This document shows positions 49,270 through 58,548 of a DNA stretch of 61,628 nt, in pieces. This DNA is from Opitutia bacterium (GTDB lineage: Bacteria > Verrucomicrobiota > Verrucomicrobiia > Opitutales > Coraliomargaritaceae), in NCBI GenBank assembly GCA_029248665.1, contig JAQWIW010000004.1, positions 1-61,628 of the forward strand, written 5' to 3'. The position numbers and the translations under genes were made by a program. Each line of letters starts with the position of its first letter. The stretch's first letter is position 1. Under the pieces are notes generated by a model that was not told the origin of the DNA, did no database searches, and saw only the letters and a list, made by a program, of their open reading frames with translations.

Positions 49270-50589
49270 TTAAACCAGCATCAAAGAAGGCGTTTCTAGA
49301 ATTTCTTTCAATGCGAGTAGATATTGAGCTCCAACCGCACCATCGATCACTCTATGATCTCCAGACAAACCAATCTTCATGGTTTGTCCGATGACGATTT
49401 CGTCTTTATCGTTCACAACAGGTCGTTTGATAGTAGCTCCTATGCTTAAAATGGCCGCATTCCCTGGGTTAATGATACCGTAGAAATCAGAAATACCAAA
49501 CATACCAAGATTGGTGACAGTAAAGGTAGAGCCACTCATTTCATTCGGGGCTAATTTCTTATCCCTCGCTTTTTTGATTAAGCTCTTTGCTTCATTGCTG
49601 ACTTGGCGAAGTGATTTATTTTCGGCTGAACGGATCACAGGTGTGACTAGGCCATCGTCGATAGCGACTCCAAAGGCAAGATCTACGTTTGGATGTTGTT
49701 TAATGGAATTGCCCTCCCAAGAACGATTGATTGCTGGGACACGTTTGATTGCTTCTGCAGAGGCTTTTAAGGTCAAGTCATTGACAGAAAATTTAATCCC
49801 GCCTTGTTCTTTTGGAAGCTCGGCAAGTCTTTGATTCAGCTCTTTTCTTAAGTTAGCAAGAGGGGCGCCATCGACTTCAATTTGTAAATAAAAATGAGGG
49901 GCTTGTGTTTTGGAAGCGACCAAAGCACTGGCAATACTTTTGCGCATATTAGAAACAGGAAGATCAAGTGCTTCTAATGTCGGAACAGATTCAATGGCTT
50001 TAGATGAAGGTTCAGGCACTTTCGAATCTTCCGCTTGAATACTATTGGAAACCGCTTCTTTGATTGCCTCCAAATCGGCTTTAACAATGCGGCCATTGGG
50101 GCCAGATCCTTTGATTTGGCTCAAGTCAATTCCTTTACTCTCCGCAATTTTTCGAGCTAAAGGAGATGCTTTCACGCGATCACCATTTGTTGCGGAAGAT
50201 GTAGCGATTGGCTCTGAATGTGAAGGGGCAGAGGAAGGAGCAGGTGCCTCCACAACAGGTTTTTCCGGAGTGCTTGTTTCAACAACAGGCTCTATTGCTA
50301 AAGGTGTAGTGGATTCTGTGGAACTTGCATCAATTGCAGGGGCGGCCTCACCGGCTTCGCCGATTGCAGCAATCGCACCACCAACGGGCACTTCTTCGCC
50401 TTCTTTACAGTATTGCTTAATTAAAATACCTTCTTCAAAGCACTCTACTTCCATAGTGGCTTTGTCGGTTTCTACCTCAGCTATCATGTCTCCATTAGTG
50501 ACTGGGTCGCCTTCTTTTTTTAACCAGTTGACCAATGTTCCCACAGTCATGGTATCGCTCAATTTGGGCATTTCAATTAGTGTCGCCAT
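49270..50589 (-). CDS. pdhC: Pyruvate dehydrogenase E2, dihydrolipoamide acetyltransferase
   Basis: Core of the pyruvate dehydrogenase complex. The 439 residues have one lipoyl domain with Lys43 (EVETDKATMEVE), an Ala/Pro/Ser/Glu-rich linker, an E3/E1-binding domain (about 135-172, ASPLARKIAESKGIDLSQI), and the catalytic domain ending GLSGDHRVIDG (His412, Asp416). The branch with E1 alpha and beta subunits is typical of Gram-positive and mitochondrial-type complexes. It is the last gene of the pdhABC run. The E3 gene is not in the window. Confidence 0.94.
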   Translation of the reverse strand: MATLIEMPKLSDTMTVGTLVNWLKKEGDPVTNGDMIAEVETDKATMEVECFEEGILIKQYCKEGEEVPVGGAIAAIGEAGEAAPAIDASSTESTTPLAIEPVVETSTPEKPVVEAPAPSSAPSHSEPIATSSATNGDRVKASPLARKIAESKGIDLSQIKGSGPNGRIVKADLEAIKEAVSNSIQAEDSKVPEPSSKAIESVPTLEALDLPVSNMRKSIASALVASKTQAPHFYLQIEVDGAPLANLRKELNQRLAELPKEQGGIKFSVNDLTLKASAEAIKRVPAINRSWEGNSIKQHPNVDLAFGVAIDDGLVTPVIRSAENKSLRQVSNEAKSLIKKARDKKLAPNEMSGSTFTVTNLGMFGISDFYGIINPGNAAILSIGATIKRPVVNDKDEIVIGQTMKIGLSGDHRVIDGAVGAQYLLALKEILETPSLMLV

Positions 50590-50621
50590 AGATGTAATAT
50601 TTAAATGTTTGAAAAGTTAAT

Positions 50622-51599
50622 TTATGCAAGGCACTTAAGCACGCTTTCAATGATTCGTTCTTCGTTAGGAATTTGCCAATCCTCAAGCGGCTTTGAGTAA
50701 ATTTGTGGTGCATCAATCGCAGAGACTCTGTGTACGGGTGCATCTAAATCATCAAATGCCTTGTATTGTATCAGGTGAGAAATTTGCGCATCCACTCCAC
50801 AGAATGGTTTATTTTCTTCAACTAAAACGGCACGGTGGGTCTTTTTTACAGAATTTAAAATAGTAGTCTCATCCAATGGGCGAATAGAGCGTAAGTCGAT
50901 AACTTCGGCATTGATTGAGTGTTTTTCTGCAAGTATTTCGGCTGCCTTTAAGGAGATCATCGCACAACGTCCGTGTGTAATGATTGAAATATCGCTACCT
51001 TCCTTGAGTACATTAGCAACACCTAGTTCCACGACGTACTCTTCCTCCGGCACTTCCCATTTTTCTCCGTAAAGCAAAGTATTTTCCATCACAAAGACGG
51101 GATCATTATCACGAATCGCACTCTTCATTAAGCCTTTTGCATCGTAGGCGTTTGAAGGGCATACCACTTTTAAGCCAGGGTGATTTGCCACTAAATTTTC
51201 AGGAGTGTGGGAGTGGGTAGCTCCAACATTTGTTCCACCATTTGCAGGTCCACGAACCACTATTGGGACGTTCATTAATCCACCAGACATATATCGGCAA
51301 AAAGAGGCGTTGTTGAACAATTGGTCAAAGGCAACATAGGAGAAGCTCATGAACATCATCTCAACTACCGGGCGTACTCCGAGCATGGAAGCACCAATGG
51401 CAAGTCCCGAGAAAGCTGCTTCTGAAATAGGCGTATCGATAATACGCTTGTCTCCGTACTTATCCCAAAGCCCTTCGGTGACTTTATAGGCTCCGTTATA
51501 CTGAGCAACTTCTTCACCAAGTATACACACATTTTCATCTCGCTCGATTTCTTCAGCGAGTGCTTGTTTGATCGCTTCTCTATAAGTTATTAATGGCAT
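50622..51599 (-). CDS. pdhB: Pyruvate dehydrogenase E1 component, beta subunit
   Basis: Thiamine-diphosphate-dependent E1 beta subunit, 325 residues. Clear segments are TYREAIKQALAEEIERDENV, VFILGEE-type ending CILGEEVAQYNGAYKVTEGL, RIIDTPISEAAFSGLAIGAS, and the C-terminal RVSAIDAPQIYS. It lies between pdhA (18 bases upstream) and pdhC (32 bases downstream). The pyruvate assignment over other 2-oxo acids follows the similarity pattern and gene order. Confidence 0.94.
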   Translation of the reverse strand: MPLITYREAIKQALAEEIERDENVCILGEEVAQYNGAYKVTEGLWDKYGDKRIIDTPISEAAFSGLAIGASMLGVRPVVEMMFMSFSYVAFDQLFNNASFCRYMSGGLMNVPIVVRGPANGGTNVGATHSHTPENLVANHPGLKVVCPSNAYDAKGLMKSAIRDNDPVFVMENTLLYGEKWEVPEEEYVVELGVANVLKEGSDISIITHGRCAMISLKAAEILAEKHSINAEVIDLRSIRPLDETTILNSVKKTHRAVLVEENKPFCGVDAQISHLIQYKAFDDLDAPVHRVSAIDAPQIYSKPLEDWQIPNEERIIESVLKCLA

Positions 51600-51617
51600 A
51601 GGAAAATTCTCTTTGGT

Positions 51618-52718
51618 TTAGTCGTTAAAAAAGTAAGTACCTTTTAATTGTTGATCGGTGTCGTTATCAACCGTCCAGTAAACATCGTTCGTTAATTCTG
51701 ATTTAGGTGGATAGGGACTTTCTTCGGCAAATTTTGCAGAGGCATCGGCTTCAACTTTCTTCTCTTGGTCGATTTCTTTCGCGCTGGCTTCAGTCAGTGT
51801 TTTATCCGCAATCAATTTTTTACGCAAGACGTTGATCGGGTCTTTGTTTTTCTTGTAGGTCTCGATTTCCTCTTTGGTACGGTATTTTTCGTGATTTGCA
51901 TCGGCTACAGAGTGTCCACGATAGCGATAGGTACGAATTTCAAGAAGGAAAGGCTTTAGCTCGTCTCTTGCATAAGTCATTGCCTCATTAGCTTTTTCTC
52001 GAACTTCGAACACATCATGTCCTTCACAAGTATCCCATTTAATTCCAAAGGCTTCACCTCTCTTGGCCAAGCTTTCCTCAGCAGAAGAGCGTTTCAAACT
52101 CGTTCCCATAGAATAACCGTTATTTTCAATCACAAAAACAACAGGTATACCCCAAAGTGAAACTAAGTTTAGAGTCTCCATGAAAGATCCTTGGTTAACC
52201 GCACCATCTCCTAAGAAACAAACTGCGCAACCTTTAAGCCCTTTGTATTTAAGGGCAAAAGCCAACCCTGCTCCAAGTGGCGTTTGTCCCGCAACAATTC
52301 CGTGTCCTCCCCAGAAGCCTTTATCAGGAGCGAAATAGTGCATTGATCCACCTTTACCTTTAGAACATCCTGTATACTTACCAAAGAGTTCGGCCATGCA
52401 TTCATTCATATTCATGCCAACTGCTAAAGCATGACCATGATCTCTATATGCGGTGATAATGTGATCATTTTCTTCCATTAAAGACACAATCCCAGTAGCG
52501 ACTGCTTCTTGCCCAATATACAAATGAAGAAATCCTCCAATTTTTCCTTGATTGTAGGCCTGCAAGGAACGTTCCTCGAAACGTCGTATTCCTACAATGG
52601 TTCTATATAACTCAATTTTTTCTTCTTTTGAAAGTTGAGCATTGATTTCAGAAGTTTCGTAAGCACGTTTTTTTGACGTTTTTCTTACGGCTTTTTTGGT
52701 AGATGCGGCGGAAGACAT
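51618..52718 (-). CDS. pdhA: Pyruvate dehydrogenase E1 component, alpha subunit
   Basis: E1 alpha subunit, 366 residues. It has a basic N-terminal tail of about 25 residues (KKAVRKTSKKR) beyond the usual start, then FEERSLQAYNQGKIGGFLHL, the thiamine diphosphate motif GDGAVNQGSFMETLNLVSLW near residue 167, and the RYRGHSVADANHEKYR phosphorylation-loop region. It is first in the pdhABC operon. The 210-base gap upstream should hold its promoter. Confidence 0.94.
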   Translation of the reverse strand: MSSAASTKKAVRKTSKKRAYETSEINAQLSKEEKIELYRTIVGIRRFEERSLQAYNQGKIGGFLHLYIGQEAVATGIVSLMEENDHIITAYRDHGHALAVGMNMNECMAELFGKYTGCSKGKGGSMHYFAPDKGFWGGHGIVAGQTPLGAGLAFALKYKGLKGCAVCFLGDGAVNQGSFMETLNLVSLWGIPVVFVIENNGYSMGTSLKRSSAEESLAKRGEAFGIKWDTCEGHDVFEVREKANEAMTYARDELKPFLLEIRTYRYRGHSVADANHEKYRTKEEIETYKKNKDPINVLRKKLIADKTLTEASAKEIDQEKKVEADASAKFAEESPYPPKSELTNDVYWTVDNDTDQQLKGTYFFND

Positions 52719-52928
52719 CTAGTTAGCAGTAAGACATTTATGCTGTTTAGCAAGGTTTTTTTCAAAAATCATCTAAACATACGACAAATTTTTCGCATGT
52801 TCGAGATAAATTATCATTAATTTAGATAAACTGAACTTTAGAAAGCTTAACTATCGTAAACTTTCATCAATAAAGAGAGCTTGATTGGGCTTTATTATGG
52901 ATTTTTCAATTTTTTAAAGAATTTCGGC
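52719..52928. promoter_or_regulatory. Upstream region of the pdhABC operon
   Basis: This AT-rich gap separates the pdhA start from the end of the dehydrogenase gene, both minus-strand genes. An imperfect palindrome of 22 bases around 52776-52797 (catacgaca ... ttcgcatg) could be an operator. An AATAAAG/CTTTATT repeat at about 52869-52896 may be a weak terminator for the gene upstream. No confident -35/-10 pair was found. Confidence 0.4.
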
Positions 52929-53681
52929 TTAAGCTCTTGGCTTAGGAACAGTGGTAGATAAGCCACCATCAACCGTAAAGCATTGCCCAGTGACAAATTT
53001 TGCTGAGTCAGAAGCAAGCCATGCGGTTAAGCTAGCAATATCATCTGGCTGAGCAATCGCATTGAGCGGAGACATCTTCTTTGAAATTTCTAAGGCTTGG
53101 GGATTTGAGGTGATCGGTTTAGCCAAATCAGTATCGGTCAAGCCAGGGGCGATACAATTAAAGCGGATGTTACGATTTGAGTAGGTTGCAGCTGCCGAAC
53201 GTACTAATGCTTCGATACCAGCTTTACTTGCGGCAATGGCTTCATGGTTAGGGACGCCGATGCGGGCGGCAGTCGAACTATAGAATACCAGTGAGCCGTG
53301 AGATTGTTTTTGCATAAGAGCAACGGCTTCTTTTAAAGCGTAAAAAGCGGAACTGAGATTTAGATTTAGCGTGTCGAGCCACTGTGCTTGATTGGTTAAG
53401 TGGGCGGGCTTGATAATGATTGAGCCTATGGCATGTATATAAACATCAATGGAACCCATGGCCTCATGTGCCGCCTTGAAGGTATTCGCTAAATCGTTTG
53501 TATCAGTGGCATCGGCACGGAAGGTGTGGATGTCGGGCAAGTCTGATTTAAGTTTAGCCAATTTATCTTCAGAGCGAGCATAACCCGAAACAGTATGCTG
53601 TTGATTGGAAAGGATTTTAGCTACTGAGGAACCAATGCCGCCAGAGATGCCTCCTATAAGAATGTTTTTTTGAGTATCCAT
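52929..53681 (-). CDS. Short-chain dehydrogenase/reductase family protein lacking the catalytic tyrosine
   Basis: Rossmann-fold SDR of 250 residues. The coenzyme motif is GGISGGIG (10-17), an Asp-Ala pair follows near 57, and the tail FVTGQCFTVDGGLS is typical. However, the usual Tyr-x-x-x-Lys reads Ile149-Ala-Ala-Ser-Lys153 (HEAIAASKAG), so the catalytic tyrosine is absent, and the NNAG motif reads HAIG. Ser135/Ser136 remain. This pattern occurs in a subfamily that I recall but cannot name, so it is probably not a random mutation. The substrate is unknown. Divergent from valS. Confidence 0.85.
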   Translation of the reverse strand: MDTQKNILIGGISGGIGSSVAKILSNQQHTVSGYARSEDKLAKLKSDLPDIHTFRADATDTNDLANTFKAAHEAMGSIDVYIHAIGSIIIKPAHLTNQAQWLDTLNLNLSSAFYALKEAVALMQKQSHGSLVFYSSTAARIGVPNHEAIAASKAGIEALVRSAAATYSNRNIRFNCIAPGLTDTDLAKPITSNPQALEISKKMSPLNAIAQPDDIASLTAWLASDSAKFVTGQCFTVDGGLSTTVPKPRA

Positions 53682-53797
53682 AGCTTATAAATCGTGAGAA
53701 AGGAAATTTGATTACAGAAATCCTATTAAAACAAGTAAAAGCATTTTTCTGGCTTGAAAGAATCGCTCAGACCATACCATATGTCTGTTTATCGTAT

Positions 53798-56548
53798 ATG
53801 TCAGAGATATCAAAAGCCTACAGTCCAAAAACCGTTGAAGCCCACTGGTCTAAACAATGGATAGAGCAACAGTCGTTTAAGGCAACGGTTGATGATAAGA
53901 AAGAACCGTATGCCATTATGATCCCGCCTCCAAATGTAACTGGTATGTTGCACATGGGTCATGTTTTGGACAATACGCTACAAGATATATTTATTCGTAG
54001 GGCTCGCTTGGAAGGTAAAGCCGCTTTATGGCAACCGGGTACTGACCATGCGGGGATTGCTACTCAGACAAAAGTAGAGAAGCAGTTAAGGGCGAATACT
54101 GGAGAATCTAAATATGATCTAGGTCGTGAAGCGTTCGTTCAAAAGATTTGGGATTTTCGCCATGAGTCAGGTGGGATTATTTTAAATCAATTGCAAAAAT
54201 TAGGGGCATCCTGTGATTGGTCGCGCAGTCGATTTACTTTGGATGAAGATTATTCAAAAGCGGTGCTTCAAGCGTTTGTCTTACTTTACAAAAGAGGATT
54301 TGTTTATCGCGGAAAGCGAATGGTGAATTGGTGTCCTGCAACTCAAACGGCAATTTCTGATGAAGAAGTTAATATGAAGCCACAAAATGGTATTTTGTAT
54401 AAAATGCGCTATGAATTGGTTGAGGCAGATGGCGAAAGAACGCATTTAGAGATTTCAACGACACGACCAGAAACAATTATGGGAGATAGTGCAGTTGCGG
54501 TTCACCCAGAGGACGAACGTTACAAACATTTAATTGGTCAGTCTATCTGGCGACCATACCCCAAGGCAAAGATTCCTATTATTGGTGACAGTTATGTGGA
54601 TCGCGAATTTGGTACTGGTTGCTTAAAGGTGACCCCAGCCCATGATAAAAATGACTTTGAGATTGGACAAAGGCACAATCTAGAAGTCATCGAAGTGATT
54701 GATGCAAAGGGCTGCTTGAATGAATCTGCAGGTTCTAATTTTGCGGGACTTGATCGTTTTAAAGCAAGGAAGCAAGTGGCGGATGCTTTAGAGGCCGACG
54801 GATTATTGCTGGAGCGTGAGCCATACGAAAACGTGGTTGGATTTTCAGAGCGTGGTGATGTTCCCATTGAGCCACGCTTGTCTGAACAATGGTTTTTAAA
54901 ATACCCAAAAGTTGAAGAGGCGAAGCGAGCGGTTGAAAAAGGAATTATTCGCTTTCATCCAGATCGTTGGAAAAAGACTTATTTGCATTGGCTCAATGGA
55001 ATACAAGATTGGTGCATCAGTCGTCAGTTATGGTGGGGGCATCGTATTCCTGTTTGGTATAAAAAAGGAATTGAAAAAGAGGCCTTAGATTATGCAAATC
55101 CAGAGCATGTTTATGTGGGAGTGAATGCCCCAGAAAATTCTGAAGAGTGGGAGCAAGACCCCGATGTTTTAGATACCTGGGCATCGTCTTATTTGTGGCC
55201 GATGGCAAATTTAGGATGGCCTGAGCCGAGTGAAAAACAAAAGCAGGAGATGGCCTACTGGTATCCGACAACAACATTGGTGACAGGTTTTGATATTATT
55301 TTCTTTTGGGTCGCACGTATGATTATGGCAGGGCTTGAATTATTCGGTGAGGATAAAAAATCTTTGACGGATGAAGAAATCCAACAACGCATTCCATTTC
55401 GCAATGTTTTCATTCATGGTTTAATCCGTGATGAAAAAGGGCGGAAGATGTCGAAATCTTTAGGAAATTCCCCAGACCCACTTGAATTGATCGAAAAATT
55501 TGGTGCGGATGGCTTACGATTTGGTATTTGTAATATTGCTCCAACCGGTTCCGATATTTTATTTTCGGAAGACCGTATCGAAATCGGGCGAAACTTTTGT
55601 AACAAACTTTGGAATGCAGTTCGTTTTCGACAAATGTCAGGACCGATTGAGGATAATTCTTCGGTCGATGTAATCCTAAGTCGAATGAAGCCAGAAATCT
55701 GGGATGATTATGATCATTGGATTTTAGCCCGATTGACCGAATTTACTGAATCGATAGAATCCTGTTTCAAGAATTTTGATTTAGCACCTCTAACGCATTT
55801 AATTTATCGATTCTTTTGGAATGATTTTTGTGATTGGTATGTGGAAGCCTCAAAAGGCAAATTGAAGTCAGGCGGAGAGGCCACGGAAAATTGTTTGGCG
55901 ATCCAAGATTTTGTCCTTCGTCAGGTTTTACAGGTCGCACATCCAGTTATTCCACATATCACCGAAGAGTTGTGGTCACAGCTTGGTTATGGACAGTCGG
56001 ATAAATTATTAATTGAGAAAACAACTATCTTAAAAGCGGTAGAGCTAAAAGAGCAGTTGGCTTTTTCTGGATTAGCAGTCGACAGAGTGAATGCTATGCA
56101 GTCACTTATTCAAGAAGCACGAGCGCTAAAGGCACAGTACAAAATTGCGAACAAGAGAGACTTAACACTTTATTTTGATGAAGAAGCGAAGATGCAATCG
56201 GTCATCATAGAAAATCAAGATCGCATACAAACTTTGGCCGGCTTTGCTAAGGTAATTGGAATTAAGAAAAAAGACGCTAATGGTATGGTGGCCGCTTCTA
56301 CCTTGCTAGGTACTATTTATTTGGATCTTCGAGAAGGGATCGATATCGAAAGCGAACGAAATCGACTTAATAAAGAGTTGGAGAAATTGAATCAATTAGT
56401 TGCGATTGGAGAGAAGAAATTATCCAATCCTAAATTTGTGGACGGTGCTCCAGCTGCAGTTGTTGAAGGAGCTAAAAAGCAATTAGAGAGCACACGTAAT
56501 CAGCGTGATGAAACTCAAAAGATTCTAGATAGTTTGGTTCAGACTTAA
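53798..56548 (+). CDS. valS: Valyl-tRNA synthetase
   Basis: Class I synthetase that charges tRNA-Val. I chose the ATG at 53798 (916 residues, MSEISKAYSPKTVEAHW), the usual ValS start. A TTG at 53708 would add 30 atypical residues. The HIGH-type motif is PPPNVTGMLHMGHVLDNT near residue 45, the editing domain carries TTRPETIMGDSAVAVHP, and the KMSKS motif is in GRKMSKSLGNSPDP. A C-terminal coiled coil (about 850-916) is typical of ValS. The stop overlaps the convergent phosphatase gene within TTAA (56545-56548). Confidence 0.96.
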   Translation: MSEISKAYSPKTVEAHWSKQWIEQQSFKATVDDKKEPYAIMIPPPNVTGMLHMGHVLDNTLQDIFIRRARLEGKAALWQPGTDHAGIATQTKVEKQLRANTGESKYDLGREAFVQKIWDFRHESGGIILNQLQKLGASCDWSRSRFTLDEDYSKAVLQAFVLLYKRGFVYRGKRMVNWCPATQTAISDEEVNMKPQNGILYKMRYELVEADGERTHLEISTTRPETIMGDSAVAVHPEDERYKHLIGQSIWRPYPKAKIPIIGDSYVDREFGTGCLKVTPAHDKNDFEIGQRHNLEVIEVIDAKGCLNESAGSNFAGLDRFKARKQVADALEADGLLLEREPYENVVGFSERGDVPIEPRLSEQWFLKYPKVEEAKRAVEKGIIRFHPDRWKKTYLHWLNGIQDWCISRQLWWGHRIPVWYKKGIEKEALDYANPEHVYVGVNAPENSEEWEQDPDVLDTWASSYLWPMANLGWPEPSEKQKQEMAYWYPTTTLVTGFDIIFFWVARMIMAGLELFGEDKKSLTDEEIQQRIPFRNVFIHGLIRDEKGRKMSKSLGNSPDPLELIEKFGADGLRFGICNIAPTGSDILFSEDRIEIGRNFCNKLWNAVRFRQMSGPIEDNSSVDVILSRMKPEIWDDYDHWILARLTEFTESIESCFKNFDLAPLTHLIYRFFWNDFCDWYVEASKGKLKSGGEATENCLAIQDFVLRQVLQVAHPVIPHITEELWSQLGYGQSDKLLIEKTTILKAVELKEQLAFSGLAVDRVNAMQSLIQEARALKAQYKIANKRDLTLYFDEEAKMQSVIIENQDRIQTLAGFAKVIGIKKKDANGMVAASTLLGTIYLDLREGIDIESERNRLNKELEKLNQLVAIGEKKLSNPKFVDGAPAAVVEGAKKQLESTRNQRDETQKILDSLVQT

Positions 56549-57987
56549 TTCGGCTTTCCAATATGTTTGATTAACAGAAGCGTCTGATCATCTAAAGGTT
56601 CAAGTCCTTCTGCAAAATCATTTAGCCGCTCAATTATATCGGCAACAATTGCATCCGCATTTTTTGAGCTAGTTTTATCAATAATTCGCATTAGGCGATC
56701 GGCGGAAAATTCTACCTGTTTTTTGTTTTCCATTTCTGTTACACCATCTGTATATAAAACTAAGATGTCATCTTTTTGAAAGCTTAAGGTAAAGTCTTCA
56801 ATTTTTTCATTAAAAATTTCTCCAGGGACGATTCCTAATGCCATTCCAGAAACTTCTATCGGAAAAATTCTTTCTTTATGATTTGGACTGTAAAATAAAG
56901 GTGCCTCGTGACCGGCTCGGGCAATTGTCAGAGAGTTAGTTTTTAAATTAATAATTCCTAAAGATAGGGTAACAAACATTCCAGGTCGCATTGTTTTTAA
57001 TAATTCTTCATTAAGAAGTTTTAAAATATCAGCGGGTGAAGTTTTTTGTTTTATTAAGTGTTTTAGGTGTGTTTGACACATTGCCATTACGATGGATGCA
57101 GGAATGCCTTTCCCTGAAACGTCAGCAATAGCAACTCCAATTGAGTCAGTGTCTATTTCGAAAACATCATAAAGGTCTCCGCCAATTTTTTGAGCAGGGA
57201 GATAGTGTGTGGCGAATTCTAAAGGGATGTCTTCGGGGAATTGGGAGGGTAACAATAAGTTTTGAATATTTTGTGCTAACTGCAAATCGAGGTCTAATTT
57301 GTTTTTTTCAATTTGTAGTTGAATGGTCGTACTATTTTGAATGGCAAGGCCGACTTGACTTGCAAGTGATTGCAATAAAGAAAAATCCATTGCATCAAAT
57401 GGAACCCCGCTTAAAGGGTTGGCAACGGCTAGGATGGCAATCAGTGAGTCGTCATAAGTTACTGGTGCCAGCATTAAGGAGTGTATGTGAAGTGCAGGGT
57501 CATCGTGCTGAATAACACGTGGGTCATTTTTGGCTCGAGATATTAAAATAGGTTTACCTGTTTTTGCTACGGAGCCGACTAATCCTTCGCCTATAGAATA
57601 ACTTTCAGTTTCATAAGTATTTTTTATAAATTCAGTGCGAGAACTTGAGTGTTTCAATGCAGCGACGCTGGCTTGATTTTGTGGAGGGAAGAGACCTTCA
57701 ACTGCAATACGATAAAAGCGGGCATCGGATTTTTTTTCAAAAATACATGCAGACATAGCCCCGGTATTTGTAATCGCAGCATGTATGATTTTATGAAATA
57801 GTTTTTGTCGATTTTTTTCTCCAGTGATGGCACCCGAAATGGAGTGCATGAAATCAATAACTATCTGTTTTTCTTGTTCTAAACGTTGAATGGCTTCTTC
57901 TTTAATCGATATTTTGCGATTAATTCTATAGTTAATTAATGCCGTGAAAAGTAAAGTGATGAGGACTCCTGTAAAGAAAAGCAACAT
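56545..57987 (-). CDS. RsbU-like PP2C (SpoIIE-type) phosphatase with GAF domain
   Basis: Membrane-anchored serine phosphatase of 480 residues. One N-terminal transmembrane helix (about 2-22) leads into a short coiled coil, a GAF domain (about 60-210), and a SpoIIE/PP2C catalytic domain (about 245-475) with metal-binding GGDLYDVFEI, IADVSGKGIPASIVMA and LVLYTDGVTEMEN. Such enzymes dephosphorylate STAS-domain antagonists. The next gene on the same strand upstream, 20 bases away, encodes such a STAS protein, so the two form a partner-switching pair. Confidence 0.9.
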   Translation of the reverse strand: MLLFFTGVLITLLFTALINYRINRKISIKEEAIQRLEQEKQIVIDFMHSISGAITGEKNRQKLFHKIIHAAITNTGAMSACIFEKKSDARFYRIAVEGLFPPQNQASVAALKHSSSRTEFIKNTYETESYSIGEGLVGSVAKTGKPILISRAKNDPRVIQHDDPALHIHSLMLAPVTYDDSLIAILAVANPLSGVPFDAMDFSLLQSLASQVGLAIQNSTTIQLQIEKNKLDLDLQLAQNIQNLLLPSQFPEDIPLEFATHYLPAQKIGGDLYDVFEIDTDSIGVAIADVSGKGIPASIVMAMCQTHLKHLIKQKTSPADILKLLNEELLKTMRPGMFVTLSLGIINLKTNSLTIARAGHEAPLFYSPNHKERIFPIEVSGMALGIVPGEIFNEKIEDFTLSFQKDDILVLYTDGVTEMENKKQVEFSADRLMRIIDKTSSKNADAIVADIIERLNDFAEGLEPLDDQTLLLIKHIGKPN

Positions 57988-58007
57988 GAGGCATATAGAT
58001 TGAAAAG

Positions 58008-58520
58008 TTAGTCAGATTGTACCTTATCCTCTAGGATATTGATTAAATCTTTGAAAAGCGATGCATTTTCTTTTCTTGCTTTCACCAAATTTTTATGGGC
58101 GTTGAGTATGTCAATTGCCTCAAATCTTTCCGCTTCTTCAAGGGCTTGAAATTGGTCGGGATTTTTTGTGGGTGCTTCAAGTATCGCTTCTTCAGTCGCA
58201 ATAAAATTTTGCAAGCCTAGGTTATTGAATAACTCTTTATTACGTTTATTGAGATTTCTAACGATCAAATGTGATTTATTTTTTGACTGTTTAATTTGAA
58301 GCCCAAGCCAAGCAATGATCCCTAAAAAGGTGCTATCCATTCCCGTGCAATGTTCAAAATCAATTATGTAGTGAGAAATCTTTTTGCTAAGAGAGTTATC
58401 GATAAAATGTTTAAAAGTATTGGCGTTTAAAAAGTTGGCTTTGCCTTCAATTAAAATAAATACTGAGCTATCACTAGAGTTTACTAAAAAAGCTGATTTG
58501 GTTGAAGCTCTCATGGTCAA
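58008..58520 (-). CDS. STAS-domain anti-sigma-factor antagonist-like protein
   Basis: The 170-residue protein has a STAS fold over about residues 10-110 with the phosphorylatable serine in CTGMDSTFLGIIAW (Ser63), as in SpoIIAA/RsbV. The last 60 residues are a charged helical extension not usual in RsbV. It precedes the RsbU-like phosphatase in the same operon and is its likely substrate. The matching anti-sigma kinase is not in the window. A start at the third codon (MRAST) is also possible. Confidence 0.85.
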   Translation of the reverse strand: MTMRASTKSAFLVNSSDSSVFILIEGKANFLNANTFKHFIDNSLSKKISHYIIDFEHCTGMDSTFLGIIAWLGLQIKQSKNKSHLIVRNLNKRNKELFNNLGLQNFIATEEAILEAPTKNPDQFQALEEAERFEAIDILNAHKNLVKARKENASLFKDLINILEDKVQSD

Positions 58521-58548
58521 AACAATAGCATTAGAATAAACACTTCAT

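Noticed and set aside
50045-50620. Open frame of 191 codons on the plus strand
   Set aside because: It is antisense to the Ala/Pro/Ser/Glu-rich linker and lipoyl domain of pdhC; low complexity explains the openness.
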